Shown here in pieces: positions 25,293 to 37,733 of a DNA stretch of 64,000 nt. The stretch spans positions 366,718 to 430,717 of the forward strand of contig NW_003101651.1 of assembly GCF_000003855.2 (NCBI RefSeq), given 5' to 3'. The notes under the pieces are model-generated. The model ran no database searches, had not been told where the DNA came from, and saw only the letters and a list, made by a program, of their open reading frames with translations. The stretch is from Blastomyces gilchristii SLH14081 (taxonomy: Eukaryota > Ascomycota > Eurotiomycetes > Onygenales > Ajellomycetaceae). The position numbers and the translations under genes were made by a program. Numbering within the stretch: position 1 is the first letter of the stretch; each line of letters begins with the position of its first letter.

Positions 25293-26940
25293 TTAACCAA
25301 ACGGAAATCCTCCAGGGAAATTGAAGCCTCCGCCCGAGAACTTAAAATGCGGGCCACCGCCTCCCTGCTGGAAAAAGAATTGTTGCCCATGACCACCATG
25401 ATGTCCGAACGGACTGCCCTGGAACGGGTTGCCCTGGCCCTCTTGGCTATTAGGGTCATCGCCACGATCGAAACGGGCGCGCAACTCAGGGTCTGAAAGA
25501 ACTTCATACGCCTCGTTAATGGCGGCCATCTTCTTCTCCGCATCCTCTTTGGAGACGCCCTGTGACATCGCTTTATCAGGATGGAATTGTTTGGTCATCT
25601 TGCGATAAGCTCGCTTGATAGTCCTATCGTCTGCGTCGCGGTCGACGCCGAGAACCTTGTAGTAGTCCTTTTGTTTCGAGCGTTTGAGGAGGGTGTGTGC
25701 TTTTTGGTAGAGGGATTGGATATCTTGGGAATTGTCGTGGTGCTCTCGCGCAAACTTGAGGGTTTGGATGGCGGCTTCAAAGTCATCCGTGTCAATCTGG
25801 GCTTCTGCTTTGGAAAGGAGGCCGTGGAGAGAATTGGGGATCAGTTTCAAGGCTTCTGTGCAATATGATTGCGCTTTCTTCTTCATCTTCATCTGCTCAA
25901 TGGATGTCATGTTAGTTCCATGATCTTTTTGAATTGGGCGGAGTCTGGGTAGTAGCCCGAACCTGTCTATATGTTTCGCAAGTCTTCTCGAGTAAATTGG
26001 TATAGAGTGCATCCGGTGCTTTCGGATGAATATGGCCAGCTTCGCGACTCGCCCTCACATCATCCTTTATCTCTTCGAGAAGACCTGCATCCTCCTTGTT
26101 CCCGACCAAGATCTCAGCAACCTTGCTGAGCTTCCGTCCTTCACGAAGACTCTCGAGGCTAGCCAGTTGTTTTGCAATTTTCTTTTCCTTTTTAAATAGG
26201 CGACTACACGCTTTGGAGTCGGGATCTGAATGGAGGCATTTCCGAACTTGGGTGATGCCCCGCTCCGTGTCCGCTAGCGAGTAGAAAAGCATCGAAGACA
26301 TTTTTAGATGAGGCTCTACTGAGCCAGGAGCCATTTGCAAAACGTGCGCTAGGTCATTTATACCTTCTTGGATGTCTCCCCGTTCAAAACGGCAGCGTGC
26401 CCGCAACTGTCGTAGTGGCAACGACTGACTCGCCTTCATAATAGCAACTCCGGATTGCAATACGCAGGTATCCCAGTCGCCTTTCTTATCTGCAGCCTCA
26501 GCCAAGCGCGATGCTTCTCGGGCTTCATTGAGCTCCCCAATTTCAGCGGCAGTATTCTTCCCCGCAGCTGCCAGATCTCTCTTTGCGGCATCCCAATCTG
26601 CCGACTTCATCTTAATGCGCGCTCGCTGTATCAAAGCACCCTCAAAGTCTGGCTTGATTTTCAATACGTCATTGAAATCCAGTAATGCCTTCGCATTTTT
26701 CCCAAGAGAAAGGTAGGTGGCTCCGCGTTGGAAGATTGTCAGATAGTTTGTGGGGTCTCGAGAAATCGCGACATCGAAATAGGGTAGAGCATCTTGAGGG
26801 GCACCATTTTTGAGATATGATTTAGCAGTAGAGATAAGAGATGAAAGCGGCGTATCTGAGGGAATATCTGACGGCTGAAGGCCATTGACTGCCGAAAGGA
26901 GAGCAAGTAGAATAGCAAGACTCTGTAACCGGAGTATCAT
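25293..26940 (-). CDS. DNAJC3: DNAJC3/P58IPK-like ER co-chaperone
   Basis: Two exons on the minus strand (26940-25963, 25895-25293; intron about 67 nt, or 70 nt with the alternative acceptor three bases on) encode 526 residues. A hydrophobic signal peptide ([20 protein letters not shown]) indicates entry to the ER. Residues about 30-380 are tandem TPR repeats (e.g. [20 protein letters not shown]), then a J domain (about 403-470) with HPD at 431-433 and a glycine/phenylalanine-rich tail ending FPFG. This order matches DNAJC3/P58IPK, which binds unfolded proteins and stimulates BiP ATPase in the ER lumen. No HDEL-type retention signal is visible at the C-terminus. The start ATG has an ACC context. 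Confidence 0.92.
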
Positions 26941-27388
26941 GGTGAAGAGTGGAGCGCAGTCATCGAAGGCGCCCTAGAAAGGTCTCGTGAGGACCAGTAT
27001 AAGGTGTGTAGATGTAAATTAAATGTGAATAATAAAGGCGGGGAGAAGAATAGAAAGGAGCAATGCATCAGAGATGAATTGGAGAGTTGTTGAAGTTGAA
27101 GTTGCTCTCCAGCGGATATCATCATAAGCACAGCGATAAGGGAAAGTCTGGCCTTTACGGAAAACCAGTACATTACCGGAACATCATTATTCCAGTATTA
27201 TATTTTCGGATGCGTCTAGCGGCTTCAACTAATCTTAACTAGGTAAGAAACACCGGTCCGGTATTGAAAAGGTAAAACATAAAAAAAGCGGCTTGGAAAT
27301 TCACACCTGCAAGCATAGAGATAGATATCTAGATATAACCATTTACTCTCGTGGATGCCGGGCGGTCCGGGTTACTACAACCTCGAGT
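26941..27388. other. divergent promoter region DNAJC3 / MRF1
   Basis: 448 bp between two divergent starts, holding both promoters. No stress-response element identified with confidence. Confidence 0.55.
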
Positions 27389-28869
27389 ATGTTCCAGGCT
27401 CCGTGGATATGCTCTAGATGTCTTTCAAGGTCTGTAGCCCTGATACAGTGTAAACAATGGCCTCGACAGCTCCGGTTTAATTCCACAGGTAACGGCATAA
27501 CTGTTTTTCTCTAGGCAATCATACGCTTAATTTATATAGACTAACAATTTTGTAAATTTAGTCCCGACACCGGAAGTGTCCATATCTCCTGTTCTTCTCA
27601 ACCGGGCACGGTCAATCGCCAATGAGCATGCAACCCTCACTTCCAAACTGGCAGAAACATTCGATCCGAAAACTGCAAAGCGAGCAGGAGAGCTGGCTAC
27701 CACGGCCAGAGCATTGAAGAAATGGGAAGACGCAAATGAGGTCAGATCTTGTCTTATTTGGCTAAATACCCGAAACAAAATCCGTCGAGAAAACACGGAC
27801 ATGACCTAACTCAATCTCCTAATATATGTAGACCATCGCTGAGCTCAACAATCTCCTTAAAGACCCATCCACAGATTCCGAACTCCATTCCCTCGCTCTT
27901 GAGGATCTCCAGTCAACAACAACCTCCCTCGCCATTCTCTCTACCAACCTTAAGCAAGCCCTTATCCCGCGCCACCCGTTTGCAGATCTACCTTGCCTCC
28001 TCGAGCTCCGCCCAGGCGCTGGGGGCGAAGAAGCCGGCATCTTCGCCAATGAACTCCTGCGCATGTATACTATGTTCTGCTCCAACCGGGGCCTGCACGT
28101 CACTCTCTTGAAGAAGGAAAGCGAAAACGCCGGTGCGAGTGGTGGGTCCGAAGATCGATTGGTCGAAGCTGTGATGGAAATCGAGACACCGGGTAGCTAT
28201 GAGACGCTTCGGACAGAAGCGGGCGTACATCGCGTGCAGAGGGTTCCTGCTACTGAAAGCAAAGGCAGGACGCATACCAGTGCTGTCAGCGTGGTGATTC
28301 TGCCTTCCTTCCCAAACAATGGCGAGGAAGGGGACAGTGAGATGAATTTTGACGATCCCAACTCTGACTACTACATTGATCCGCAGGAGGTAAATGTGGA
28401 GAAAATGCGGGCGGGTGGTGCAGGTGGGCAGCACGTTAATAAGACTGAATCCGCAATCCGGTTGACGCATATCCCCACCGGTATTGTGGTGGGCATGCAG
28501 GATTCGCGGTCACAACATGAGAATCGGCGCAAAGCGTGGCACCTCCTTAGGGCTAGGATTGCGCAGCAGCGACGTGAAGCGAGAGAGGAGGAGATGGTGA
28601 AGTTGCGGCGAGGTGCTATGGGCGGTGTGGGGAAGATGGGGAGGGGGGATAAGATACGCACATACAATTTTGGGCAGAACCGATGCACGGATCATAGGAG
28701 TGGGTTCACGGTGCATAACCTGGGGAGTATCATGGAGGGCGGTGATGGGCTTGAGAAGATTATGGATAGTGTGAGGGGGTGGCTTGTTGATCAAGAGGTT
28801 GATAATGTCTTTGCAGAGGAGCAAATGAAGCTAGCGCAAGCAGCAGTTAAAACGAAGGGGAAATCTTAA
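27389..28869 (+). CDS. MRF1: mitochondrial peptide chain release factor 1
   Basis: Three exons (27389-27488, 27562-27740, 27832-28869) encode 438 residues, phase kept. Residues 1-35 are basic and hydroxylated (MFQAPWICSRCLSRSVALIQ), typical of a mitochondrial presequence. The catalytic GGQ lies at 291-293 (KMRAGGAGGQHVNKT) and the stop-codon-recognition PAT at 232-234 (VHRVQRVPATES), which marks RF1 (UAA/UAG) rather than RF2. The HRSGFTVHNL block in domain 4 is also present. The protein releases completed peptides from mitochondrial ribosomes. It diverges from DNAJC3. Confidence 0.95.
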
Positions 28870-29117
28870 AGTGTTGGCATGATTATGGCTTGCTTTTATA
28901 TTATTCTCTGTTACTTGGATTTAGACATGTATTCTTGATACTTTTCTTCGGAAAATGGCCGAGTTGTGTATTGAGGTCTATCTGCCCGTGAAAGCGTTTT
29001 TAATATTAACCTGTTTTGTTTCAATTATGATGAGTCTATTAGTCTATATGCAACCAGCTTCCCAAGGCCTGAAATAACCGGAACTAGTTATACAATCAAA
29101 TAAGTGGGGAAGGACAT

Positions 29118-30837
29118 CTATATATATTTCCTCTCAGGGTCCAAAGCGTCCAGGCCCTCCATCGTCTTCTCATACCTGTTTTAACGAGAATTAGCGATGG
29201 ATTCTGGTCCTACAAATAATTCAACATGTCCTCCTGGGTGTTATAGAAAGGAATATGTTGGACAGAATAAATTAGATACGGGATAAATGGGGGCTTACAT
29301 TGTAAAAACAACACCACCACTTATAACTAGACGTGCCAGACGCGGAAGAGCTCCAGACCAGAACGTAAGTACTCCCTCTTTTTTGAAAATGGTTGCCGCG
29401 CAAACGAAACTATTCCTATAGTTCTTTCGAGCTTCGATAGATTGCATTCTGAAAACACACATCAACCTCGGGCCTTCTTTCTCCTTTTTATTTCTTCACA
29501 ACCTCTACCCCACCGGGAAGAGAGAAAACATACCGAGTCTTAATAGTATCCAGCGGCTGCGTCACATATCTACCCCAATCCACAGAAAGTTAGCATTCTT
29601 AGACAGACATCATCTTCACACAAGCTACAACACAGGGAAAAAAAAAACCGAGGCATACACGGTAATGAACCCAGCCAATCCTCCAATGGCGAAAGTACTC
29701 GCAGCCCCCAACTTTTCCCCTGGCGCCACATACCCTTGCGCAAACTGGCGGATGGTCGTATAACTGCCAAAACGAGTTGCAGAGTTAGCTGCTTGTCGCG
29801 CAGTTGTCGGCAAAAATCCTTGGAAGAATGCGCGGATGCCTCGTTCGCGGAAGATTACTCCGGTGCCGTGGAGAAAACCGCGCATGCGTGGGTTGGAGGA
29901 TTTGCGATCATCAATCCTGTATGTGAAGGCAAGGAGGTAGGTTAGTTAATCTATAATAGATGTAAACCGCTACCAACCAAACGCACATCGGGATAAAAGA
30001 GCGAAAAGAAAAAAGAAAGAAAGGCCTACAACTGGGTCTTGATACTCTCAAACGGCGTAACGGCTAAGAGTGATTCTGTAAACCCGGCGCCAAACCCGGC
30101 GATTACAGTCCGTGGTCCGGATATCTTGCCGTTCTCATCTTGTAACATAGATTTGAAAAAATCAAATGCGACGAATCCTACCAACCCAATCCCAAGCGAA
30201 GAAATTAGCTCCATATCCGCACACCCTACACACGTGCATATGCATAACATATTATACCTTACGCAAATCATCAAAGAGAAAAGAAAATGAAAAATGACTT
30301 ACGGATCCCTGCCTTGAGCGAATTGCCAATAATCAAAGTAGTGCATCCCGCGTACCATGCCTTGCCGAATGGAGGCCATGGGAGCTTTTTCGAGTCAGGT
30401 AACCGACGGTTGAGCTGCGTTCTTGTCTTCGCGACTGTTTGCGATCGTCAGCTTCAGAGCTGTTTTAGCGCAGAAGCAAGGGGTGGAGGGAAAGAATTTC
30501 GGAGGGGTTCATGTCGGAGGAAGATAGTTTGAATCTCGCACATTCCGCAGGATATGTAATTGCTATGTTTCAAGAGTTGGGGAACGTTCCGGTTAGTTTA
30601 ATTAAAATATCTTTCAGATCCTCAAAATGTAATGGAGTGTGTGAAAATATCCAACGTACAAATCTCAATGGCCCCAGCCGTCGAACCTGCAATAATCGAC
30701 CGCAGACTACTGGGCTATTAGCAAGGTGAACACAATGTAAGTTAGCCATTTCCGAATATCTTAAAAAGAGGCTAGAGTGGGAAGGGGTGATGATTTAAGC
30801 GAACCTTTGGCCTTTGATCACCCTCTGATGTAGCCAT
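29118..30837 (-). CDS. CTP1: mitochondrial tricarboxylate (citrate) carrier
   Basis: Nine exons on the minus strand encode 296 residues: 30837-30805, 30714-30660, 30562-30542, 30434-30303, 30177-30030, 29916-29659, 29569-29534, 29448-29299 and 29175-29118. All eight introns are GT-AG and every join keeps phase. The three carrier repeats show YPAEFAKTR, TPFESIKTQ and QPLDTIKTR, the P-x-[DE]-x-x-[KR] signatures, with six predicted helices, and the citrate-carrier blocks LPWPPFGKAWYAGCTTLIIG and AGFTESLLAV. Ctp1 exchanges citrate for malate across the inner mitochondrial membrane, feeding cytosolic acetyl-CoA. Length is normal. The start (MATSEGDQRPK) is a 33-nt exon; exon 3 is only 21 nt, so ORF finders miss the 5' half. 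Confidence 0.95.
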
Positions 30838-32460
30838 GGCAGACAGCTATGTATGCACCTAGATAAATAACAATATGACCTGTTGTTTGGTGGTGAGCGG
30901 ATGCGCACTCGCCCTGTCCTTGTTCAAGAGTATAAAATCGACGTCGCTTGGGGCGGAAAAGCCTAATCTGGCGGGCGGCTAGTTGATGCTTGGCGCCTAC
31001 AGCGTGCCAAGCATGGCTAGAAATCGTCAACTTTCTCTGAAGTACAGAATCAAATCCGCGTCTAACTTACAAGTATGGTACAAAATGCATTTAACTACTC
31101 CGTACACTACTACAGATCAGACAAGAAACGGAGGTTTTTTGGCAGAGGAGAGACAAAATTTGTCATTTGTGTGTTTTCGCTACCTACATAGGTCATGTAA
31201 CATATCAGGTTTTATACATAATATATAGTAACTGGAGTGTTTTTTCTTTGTTTCTTGCGTGCAAAACACCCAAATGGTAAATTCCCCTAATATGTATCCA
31301 CACCTAGTTATCTCTCCGCTACCCTATTTTTATTTTTATTTTTTCAACTTTTTTCAGTTTTTTTTTGGTTCATTTTTAATATATTCTGTTTGTTCTTTCT
31401 TTCTTGCTTTGATTTGTGTTTCTTTTGTTGGATTCCGCGAGCGTCTCTACACGGATTCCGCGGATAGTCGATTACGACGTCATTCGCACTGATTGAAGTT
31501 AAGTAAGCGACTTATGGGCCGTGAAAGAAAAGTCGTCCAAGAGGAGTGGAGTCGGGATAGCGTGGGTTGTTCCACTAACACGGGGAATAAAGGGCCGAAA
31601 AGGGATGATTGACTGAGATGTCCTGAGGGCTGCAGTGGCGTTTATGTTCCTCGGGAGACGTAATTGCAAGGAGATATGTTATGAGAAGGCGAGGGCGGAA
31701 GTACAAAGACGTGAAAAGTAAGGGGATATCGTTCGTAAAGGAATCCCACTTCCATAGTTCGTTTATTTTTTTGAGGTCGTTGGCGCCGTGCTTGTGTAAC
31801 GCCTGCCGGACAGGATTGAAAATCTTCCAATCAAGGATGCTAGTCGATGTGTTGGGAAAAGCGCTGAAAGAAAGTAATGACACCAGACATCCTGTAAACC
31901 TTAGACCAAAACACCTCCGTTACAACTTGCGCTGATTAAGGCGAAGATATCTCCTTCAGCATCCCTTTTGCAAATCATGAATAATGAGATATATCGCAGG
32001 ATACAAAGGGCAGGTAGTGTCGAGGAAGCATAATTCCATCTAAGCAGGGCAACATCAAAACCAAGAGAAATAAACCGGATAGGTCGAACCGAGGACGGAA
32101 AACCGCCAAGGGGGCAAAAAAGAGCAAAGGGAGGGAAAATATGATACATATCCCGTAGCAGTGCCATAACTCGTGCAAATACAGGAATCTCGTCATGCGA
32201 GCAACAAGAATTTATAGGAAAAGTTAAGGGCGCTGGGCGGGAAATTTCAAGAACCGCAAAGGCAAGATGATGATGATAATGTGATCATCGACGTGGAAGG
32301 TTATTCGAGAAGCGATTCATGGAGAAGTAACGAAACGAAGGTATACCGTTAAGATTCGAATGGCTGTGAAGAATGGATGGGAAGGAAGCAATCAACTTGA
32401 ATGGAGAAATTATGTTATAATCGATGGACAACCAGATGCTGGAAAACACGCCAAGTCGGG
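30838..32460. other. intergenic region between CTP1 and DHH1
   Basis: About 1.6 kb. Its right part must include the DHH1 3' UTR. T-rich stretches occur near 31,320-31,400, and the word GGATTCCGCG occurs twice near 31,430-31,465. No gene, tRNA or repeat family recognised. Confidence 0.5.
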
Positions 32461-34228
32461 TTATGATGCGGGTGCAGACGCTGCGGCGTTTGGCCGCGGT
32501 GCAGTTCCATTCTGGCGGTGGTTTTCTCCATGACCACCTCGGTGTCCTTGGCCACGACCTCCACGGTAGGATCCACGACCCCTGTTAGAAGAATACTGAT
32601 GTTGGCCTTGTCGACGATTATGGCCTTCTGGGCTGTTGGGACGTTGAGCAATTGCAGAGGCAGGCTGCTGGCTGTGGTGCTGGGGAGCGTTAGAAATAGG
32701 TCGGGGTATGGTGTCAGGTGTGTCATAAACATAGAGTTTCTTGTCAATAGATTGAGGGATAGGCTGGATTTCGGTGCCCAACTCCTGCTCAATCTTGTAC
32801 AGGTTATATCGATCCTCCCAGTTGATCAGGTTAATAGCCAAACCCAGGTGCCCAAACCGACCCGAACGGCCAATTCTATGGAGATAGGTTTCGGCATTCT
32901 TGGGGAAATCAAAGTTGATCACGACGTTCACAGCCTGAATGTCGATGCCACGTGTCAACAGGTCTGAGCAGACCAGGTTTCGGCAAACCCCGTTGCGGAA
33001 GTCATGGAAGACACGATTTCGGTTATGTTGCAGCATTTTAGCATGAGAATAAAAACACGAGTATCCCAGTTCGGTGATCTTCTTAGCTAGAAGTTCGACG
33101 CGATTGGTAGAATTGCAGAAAATGATAGACTGGTTGATTTGGAGTTTGGAGAAGAGAGTGTTCAGGCAGTGAACTTTTTGCTTTTCTTCCACAAAGGCAT
33201 AGTACTGGGTGATGCCCCGAAGTGTAAGCTCGTCCATAAGGTTGATCTCGTAAGGGTTTCTCATATGTTTGTCCTATGATTGTTTTTGGAACAAAAATTA
33301 TTAGCCAATGGTGTGGGAGAGCACGATAGGGCACTAAGAGCAATTACCTTGAAAGACTTGACGATCATTGGGAATGTGGCACTGAAAAGCATTACTTGGC
33401 GGTCCTTAGGATGGAATGACAAAAGTTGCTCAATGACCGGGGTGAATTCAGGCGAGAGAAGCTTGTCCGCCTCGTCCATAACAAAAGTTGAGCACTCTGA
33501 CAGATCTGCCACCCCTTTGCTAGCAAGATCCAGAATTCTCCCAGGTGTGCCGACGATGATGTGAACAGCTTCATTCAACCGTATAATATCATCTTGGAGT
33601 CCCGTTCCGCCGGTCGTGACCATAACATTGATACCTAGGTGTTTCCCGAGTGTCTTGCAGACTTGCGATGTTTGAAGGGCTAGTTCCCGCGTGGGAACGA
33701 GGATGAGGGCTTGTGTTTTCGAATTTTTAGGATTGGTACGTTCTAAGGTCGGTATAACAAAAGCAGCAGTCTTCCCTGTTCCGTTTTTCGCGCGTGCAAG
33801 GATATCCCGACCGGTAAGGGCCACGGGTATAGTTTCTTCTTGGATGGGAGAAGGTTTTTCAAAGCCGGCCTCAAAAATCCCCATCATTAATTCGCGCTTA
33901 ATATAGAAGTCCTCGAACTCCAGGCCTTTTGTTGCAGTGACATCCTAGAATCCCGATTCACCGTCAGCAAGATGCCCCAGGAAAATTAAATGAAAATTAA
34001 GCAGTTTTCTAGGCATATCTCACTTCAGTTTGAGTTCGTGTGTCTTTTGGGGGCGCCTTTAAATTTTCTCTCCATTTCTCTGAGTGGTTATCTCTGTAAC
34101 ATTTGCATCAGCCAAAAGCTCATATTATCATATTACATATTTTCATGAGATGAGCCGGTAGGGAGAATGTAATAGGCAACACACCCTAGCTTTGTGCTAT
34201 TCAATTGCGAAGCAAGCGCATCGGCCAT
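32461..34228 (-). CDS. DHH1: DEAD-box RNA helicase Dhh1/DDX6
   Basis: Four exons on the minus strand (34228-34185, 34093-34024, 33944-33348, 33273-32461) encode 507 residues with phase kept. The N-terminus [20 protein letters not shown] and the [20 protein letters not shown] block match Dhh1. Helicase motifs in order: Q motif ([11 protein letters not shown]), Walker A (AKNGTGKT), [21 protein letters not shown] (FSATFP), then domain 2 with ARGID-like TRGIDIQ and HRIGRSGR. The tail is Q/P/G-rich with RGG-like repeats. Dhh1 joins decapping factors in P-bodies and represses translation. An alternative 227-residue frame overlaps the 5' leader on the same strand; it is not conserved-looking. Confidence 0.95.
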
Positions 34229-35289
34229 GACGAGTTAGCAGGCTTGAAGCCAACTGAGGAATACTAGGGGAGGGTAGTTTGGGAAGAGTAAGGTATGTAT
34301 ATCCTTCCAGCTTAAAAGCGGATACCACCTTGAAGCCAGGCTGACAGCCGTGACGATGTGGAGAGGTAGTATGTTGTGGAAATAACAGCGTGTAAAGGAG
34401 TGTATAGGTCCTTTGGGCGTGGCAAGGTGAGAGCGAGGGATTGGATTTTCCGTTCTCGCAGGATAGATACAATGGTGCAGCAGAGGGGTTCAAAACGAGC
34501 GACAGCGCGGGCCAAACAACTGAGAAGGAAGATCTTTGGTGTTTTGATTTATGTTTTCGGAGGGGATTTAGAGAAAAGAGAGAGGATGTCTGTGTAGGTT
34601 TTGGGACTTGGTGTCTTGGTGTCTTGGTGTCTTGCTGAAAAGGGTCTGACCAGACAGGCGGATCAACAAGGATAGCGACTTGGTCAGAGATGCTGAGAAG
34701 AAGATGTGGTTTTTTGGCTGGTAAGAAAGCAGGTGAGAAGTAAACAGCGGGATATTGTAGATCTCTTGAACTGTGGGTAGTAGTGTGAGCAAAAAGCCGC
34801 TTAAAATTTGAGCACTGAGAGTAAAGAGAAGAAAGAGGAGGAAGTGTTGAGTTGGTTTGGAAAAGACAGGCATGGGTCACTGGACCTGGCCGCTGAGTAG
34901 AAACTTTCTCCTAGCAAAGTGCGAGAGCGCTGGGCTGCCTAGTACGGACTAGCGCCGGGCACATATGCCCATCGACTGGGAGCGAGGCCACACAATTAGC
35001 GTCGTCCCTTACCGCCTTGATATGGCCAATAGGCAAGCTGGACTTGCCACTTTCAGCCAATAAAAAGTCATGAATTAAGGTGGCAGAAAAATATGGCCCC
35101 GCTCCCAGACAATGAGTATACACAGCCTCTAACTGATACAATTACTCAGATATATCAAATGCAAGAGAATGTAATGCAGATTAACATCTGCTTTCACTCA
35201 ATATCTATCTCTATAAACCTATTTCAATCAACTTCAATTATTAATACAAGCATCAAATGCTCGCTTACGCTCGCTTTGCTGCTTGCGCA
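34229..35289. other. DHH1 promoter/leader and gene-block edge
   Basis: About 1 kb upstream of DHH1 on its minus strand. It holds a likely promoter and a leader, with GT-rich runs near 34,600-34,630. Composition is still that of the gene-rich half; the change begins after about 35,200. Confidence 0.5.
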
Positions 35290-35960
35290 GCCCCCTCTAC
35301 CACTTTTCACCCTCTACTCCTACCCCCCCCGACCACCGCTTCCACCCCCTACCACCACCACCGCCTCTACTGCCCCGCAGCCCCCCCCATCACTTTCATC
35401 CCCTATCTCTACTGCCCTCCTTACTACCTCTACTACCCCTTCCACTTCTACTCTTCTCTTACCACCTCTACTCTCTCTACTACCATCATCACCTCTACCG
35501 TCTCACAGCTCTCTCTACCAGCTTCACTCTTTGCCTCTACCTCTCTCTACTCTCTCTCTTACCACTCTCTACTGTCTCTACCATCATCACCACCTCTATC
35601 TCTCACAGCCTCCTCTATCACTTTCGCTCTCTATGTCTACTTCTTTCTTACTACCTCTTTCACCTCTTTCACTCTCTACTTTCTCTATCATCATCATCTT
35701 CTTCACCGCCCCGCAGCTCTCTATTACTTCTACTCTCTACCTCTACCTCTCTCTCTTATCATCTCTTCTACTCTTTTCACTCTCTACCTTCTCTATCATC
35801 ATCATCATCTTCACCGCTCCGCAGCTCTCTCTATTACTTTCACTCTCTATCTCTACTCTTCTCTTATCATCTCTACTTTCTCTACTATCATCATCATGTT
35901 TACTGCCTCTACTACTCTCTTTCACTTTGTATCACCTCTATCATTATTATCAGATTAATC
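35290..35960 (+). repeat. pyrimidine-rich minisatellite, period about 108 bp
   Basis: The plus strand is nearly all C and T with a few A. A unit that ends with CRCAG followed by CTCTCT or CCCCC recurs: the CAG words lie at 35378, 35506, 35606, 35714 and 35822, with a degenerate sixth near 35914, giving spacings of 128, 100, 108 and 108. Each unit carries ATCATCATC-type words just before it and TCACTTTCACTC-type words just after it. Three plus-strand frames are open across it only because the composition lacks G. It sits exactly at the gene/repeat border. Confidence 0.8.
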
Positions 35961-35975
35961 AGAGCTGTACAGACT

Positions 35976-36115
35976 AGACTGACCGTGTGACCGTGTCTGA
36001 GACCTGGATTAGAATATTTGATAGTCTCATTATCAATTTGATTGATCTCATTACATGATATTAAGATTAGATAGTAGTCTTATACTATCTCAGTGAGACT
36101 TACTGTCTACTCTTG
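35976..36115 (+). mobile_element. partial copy of the 500-bp unknown element
   Basis: Begins AGACTGACCGTG and matches the first 130-140 bases of the complete element at 37734-38233 (shared words GACCGTGTCTGAGAC, TAGTCTTATACT/TAGTCTCATACT, CAGTGAGACTTACTGTCTAC). After GTCTACT the two copies differ completely. Confidence 0.7.
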
Positions 36116-37122
36116 TGTAAGAAATCCCGCTCCTCGCGGATTCTTTACCTCTATTTCTATCTCTTGTGTAATCAATAGAGCTAGCAGCCCTTGGCTACAC
36201 ATAACTATATAGACTGAAGTTTGTGAATACTATTCATAACTCAACTTGAATACTATTATACATTTGATTTCTATATTTATCTTTCTACTGTAAATACTTC
36301 TAGTAGTTATTAACTTATCAGTATATATCATGTCAAGCTGTAAACATCTGAATAATCATCTATAAGTAGTTATTCTTACATTTCAAGCTCTGTCAGTCAG
36401 TAATCACTTATTATAACTAAAAGAACTAGAAACTTGTATACTTTAATCTATATAAACTTTACTGTAGACACTCAGAAGCAGCTATTTAAATTATGAATAA
36501 TCTCTGTAAAAGAAGTCTTAGAGAACTTATTAATTACTTATAGAATATTATTATCTATATTTATAATAGAGAAACTTTCTGAACTTATAAATAAATTAAT
36601 CTTAGTGAAGAATATTCTTGAGTATCTTTTATAGAATTAAATTATTTTTCTATAAGAAATACTTACTATCTATAAACATTTTCAAACTGAGTTCTATCAG
36701 ATTTTCTCTCTACAGACTGATTACTTCTGTATAAGTGAGATGATTACTAATCACTTAATAAACACCTATCACATATAAAAAGCCGTATAATAGATAGATC
36801 TTAATAATATAATTAACTATTATATTATATCATTTTTATCAGATTATATCTCTTTTATATATAAGAATTCACTCTAATTTGCTATATTCTTATACTTCAT
36901 ACTTAAATTAAAGATCTATTAATTATATTTTGAAACAATGTATTAGTGATTCTGCAGCTACTTATCACAGATTAAAAAGAACTCTGTTGATTTTAAAATT
37001 AATTAACTTACTATAAAGTTTCATAATAAGTCTGTAAGCAATCTCTGTATTCTTATATAAATAGAAGTATAGGCAGTAAATATATCTCTGTAAGCAGCTT
37101 CATTATAAAAGATAATACTGTC
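36116..37122. other. AT-rich unidentified repeat remnant
   Basis: About 1 kb. A short GC-normal patch (ATCCCGCTCCTCGCGGATT, about 36125-36144) and a stretch like a fungal LTR (GGCTACACATAACTATATAG, 36193 on) lie at its left. Beyond that the sequence is too AT-rich and mutated to assign; Ty1/copia origin is a guess. Confidence 0.3.
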
Positions 37123-37733
37123 TTATTATTATTATTATTATTCTTCAATTATAGATGTATACAGTTATAGACTATGATATGTATCTGAGAACTAAAAGTT
37201 CTCAGAGTTTTTCTAATATCTATAGAGTTAACTATTATACATTTATCAATTTCAAATATATAAAATCGGAAAAATTCCAGCTCAGAATATAAAAACTCTT
37301 TATAAATTACAGTATTTTAACATCTTCTAATACTTTGAAATCATTTGAAAATATCATGATAAAGGAAAAGAGAATAAAGTCTTAAAGATAGACAGACATA
37401 TTAAATAAGTTGATAGAAAAGAATAGAAAAGAAAAAGTAAAGTAAAGAGAGACTATAATAAAATAAATTATTAAAAGATAGTATATAGCTGTTTTAACAG
37501 ACTATATCTGATTAATTTTCTTCTCTTCATATTCAGATATTTCTGAATTTAATCATTTTCTTATAGCTGCTTAAGTTTCTGATAGAAAGTCTATTAAGTA
37601 TTTAATTTCTGTCTCAGTTCAGAATAAAAATCTTATATTTAATTAATTTAGATTATACTTCTCTTTCAATCTGACTCTGAGACTATTGTATAATACACAG
37701 TGTATTATAATATACTTAGAATTAGACTGACTG

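Noticed and set aside
34197..34880. 227-codon minus-strand open frame overlapping the DHH1 start
   Set aside because: It covers the DHH1 leader and first exon in another frame and has no domain or conserved look.
35093..35990. Three long overlapping plus-strand open frames (about 230-290 codons)
   Set aside because: They come from a pyrimidine-rich minisatellite without G, hence without stops; translations are Ser/Leu/Pro/Thr repeats.
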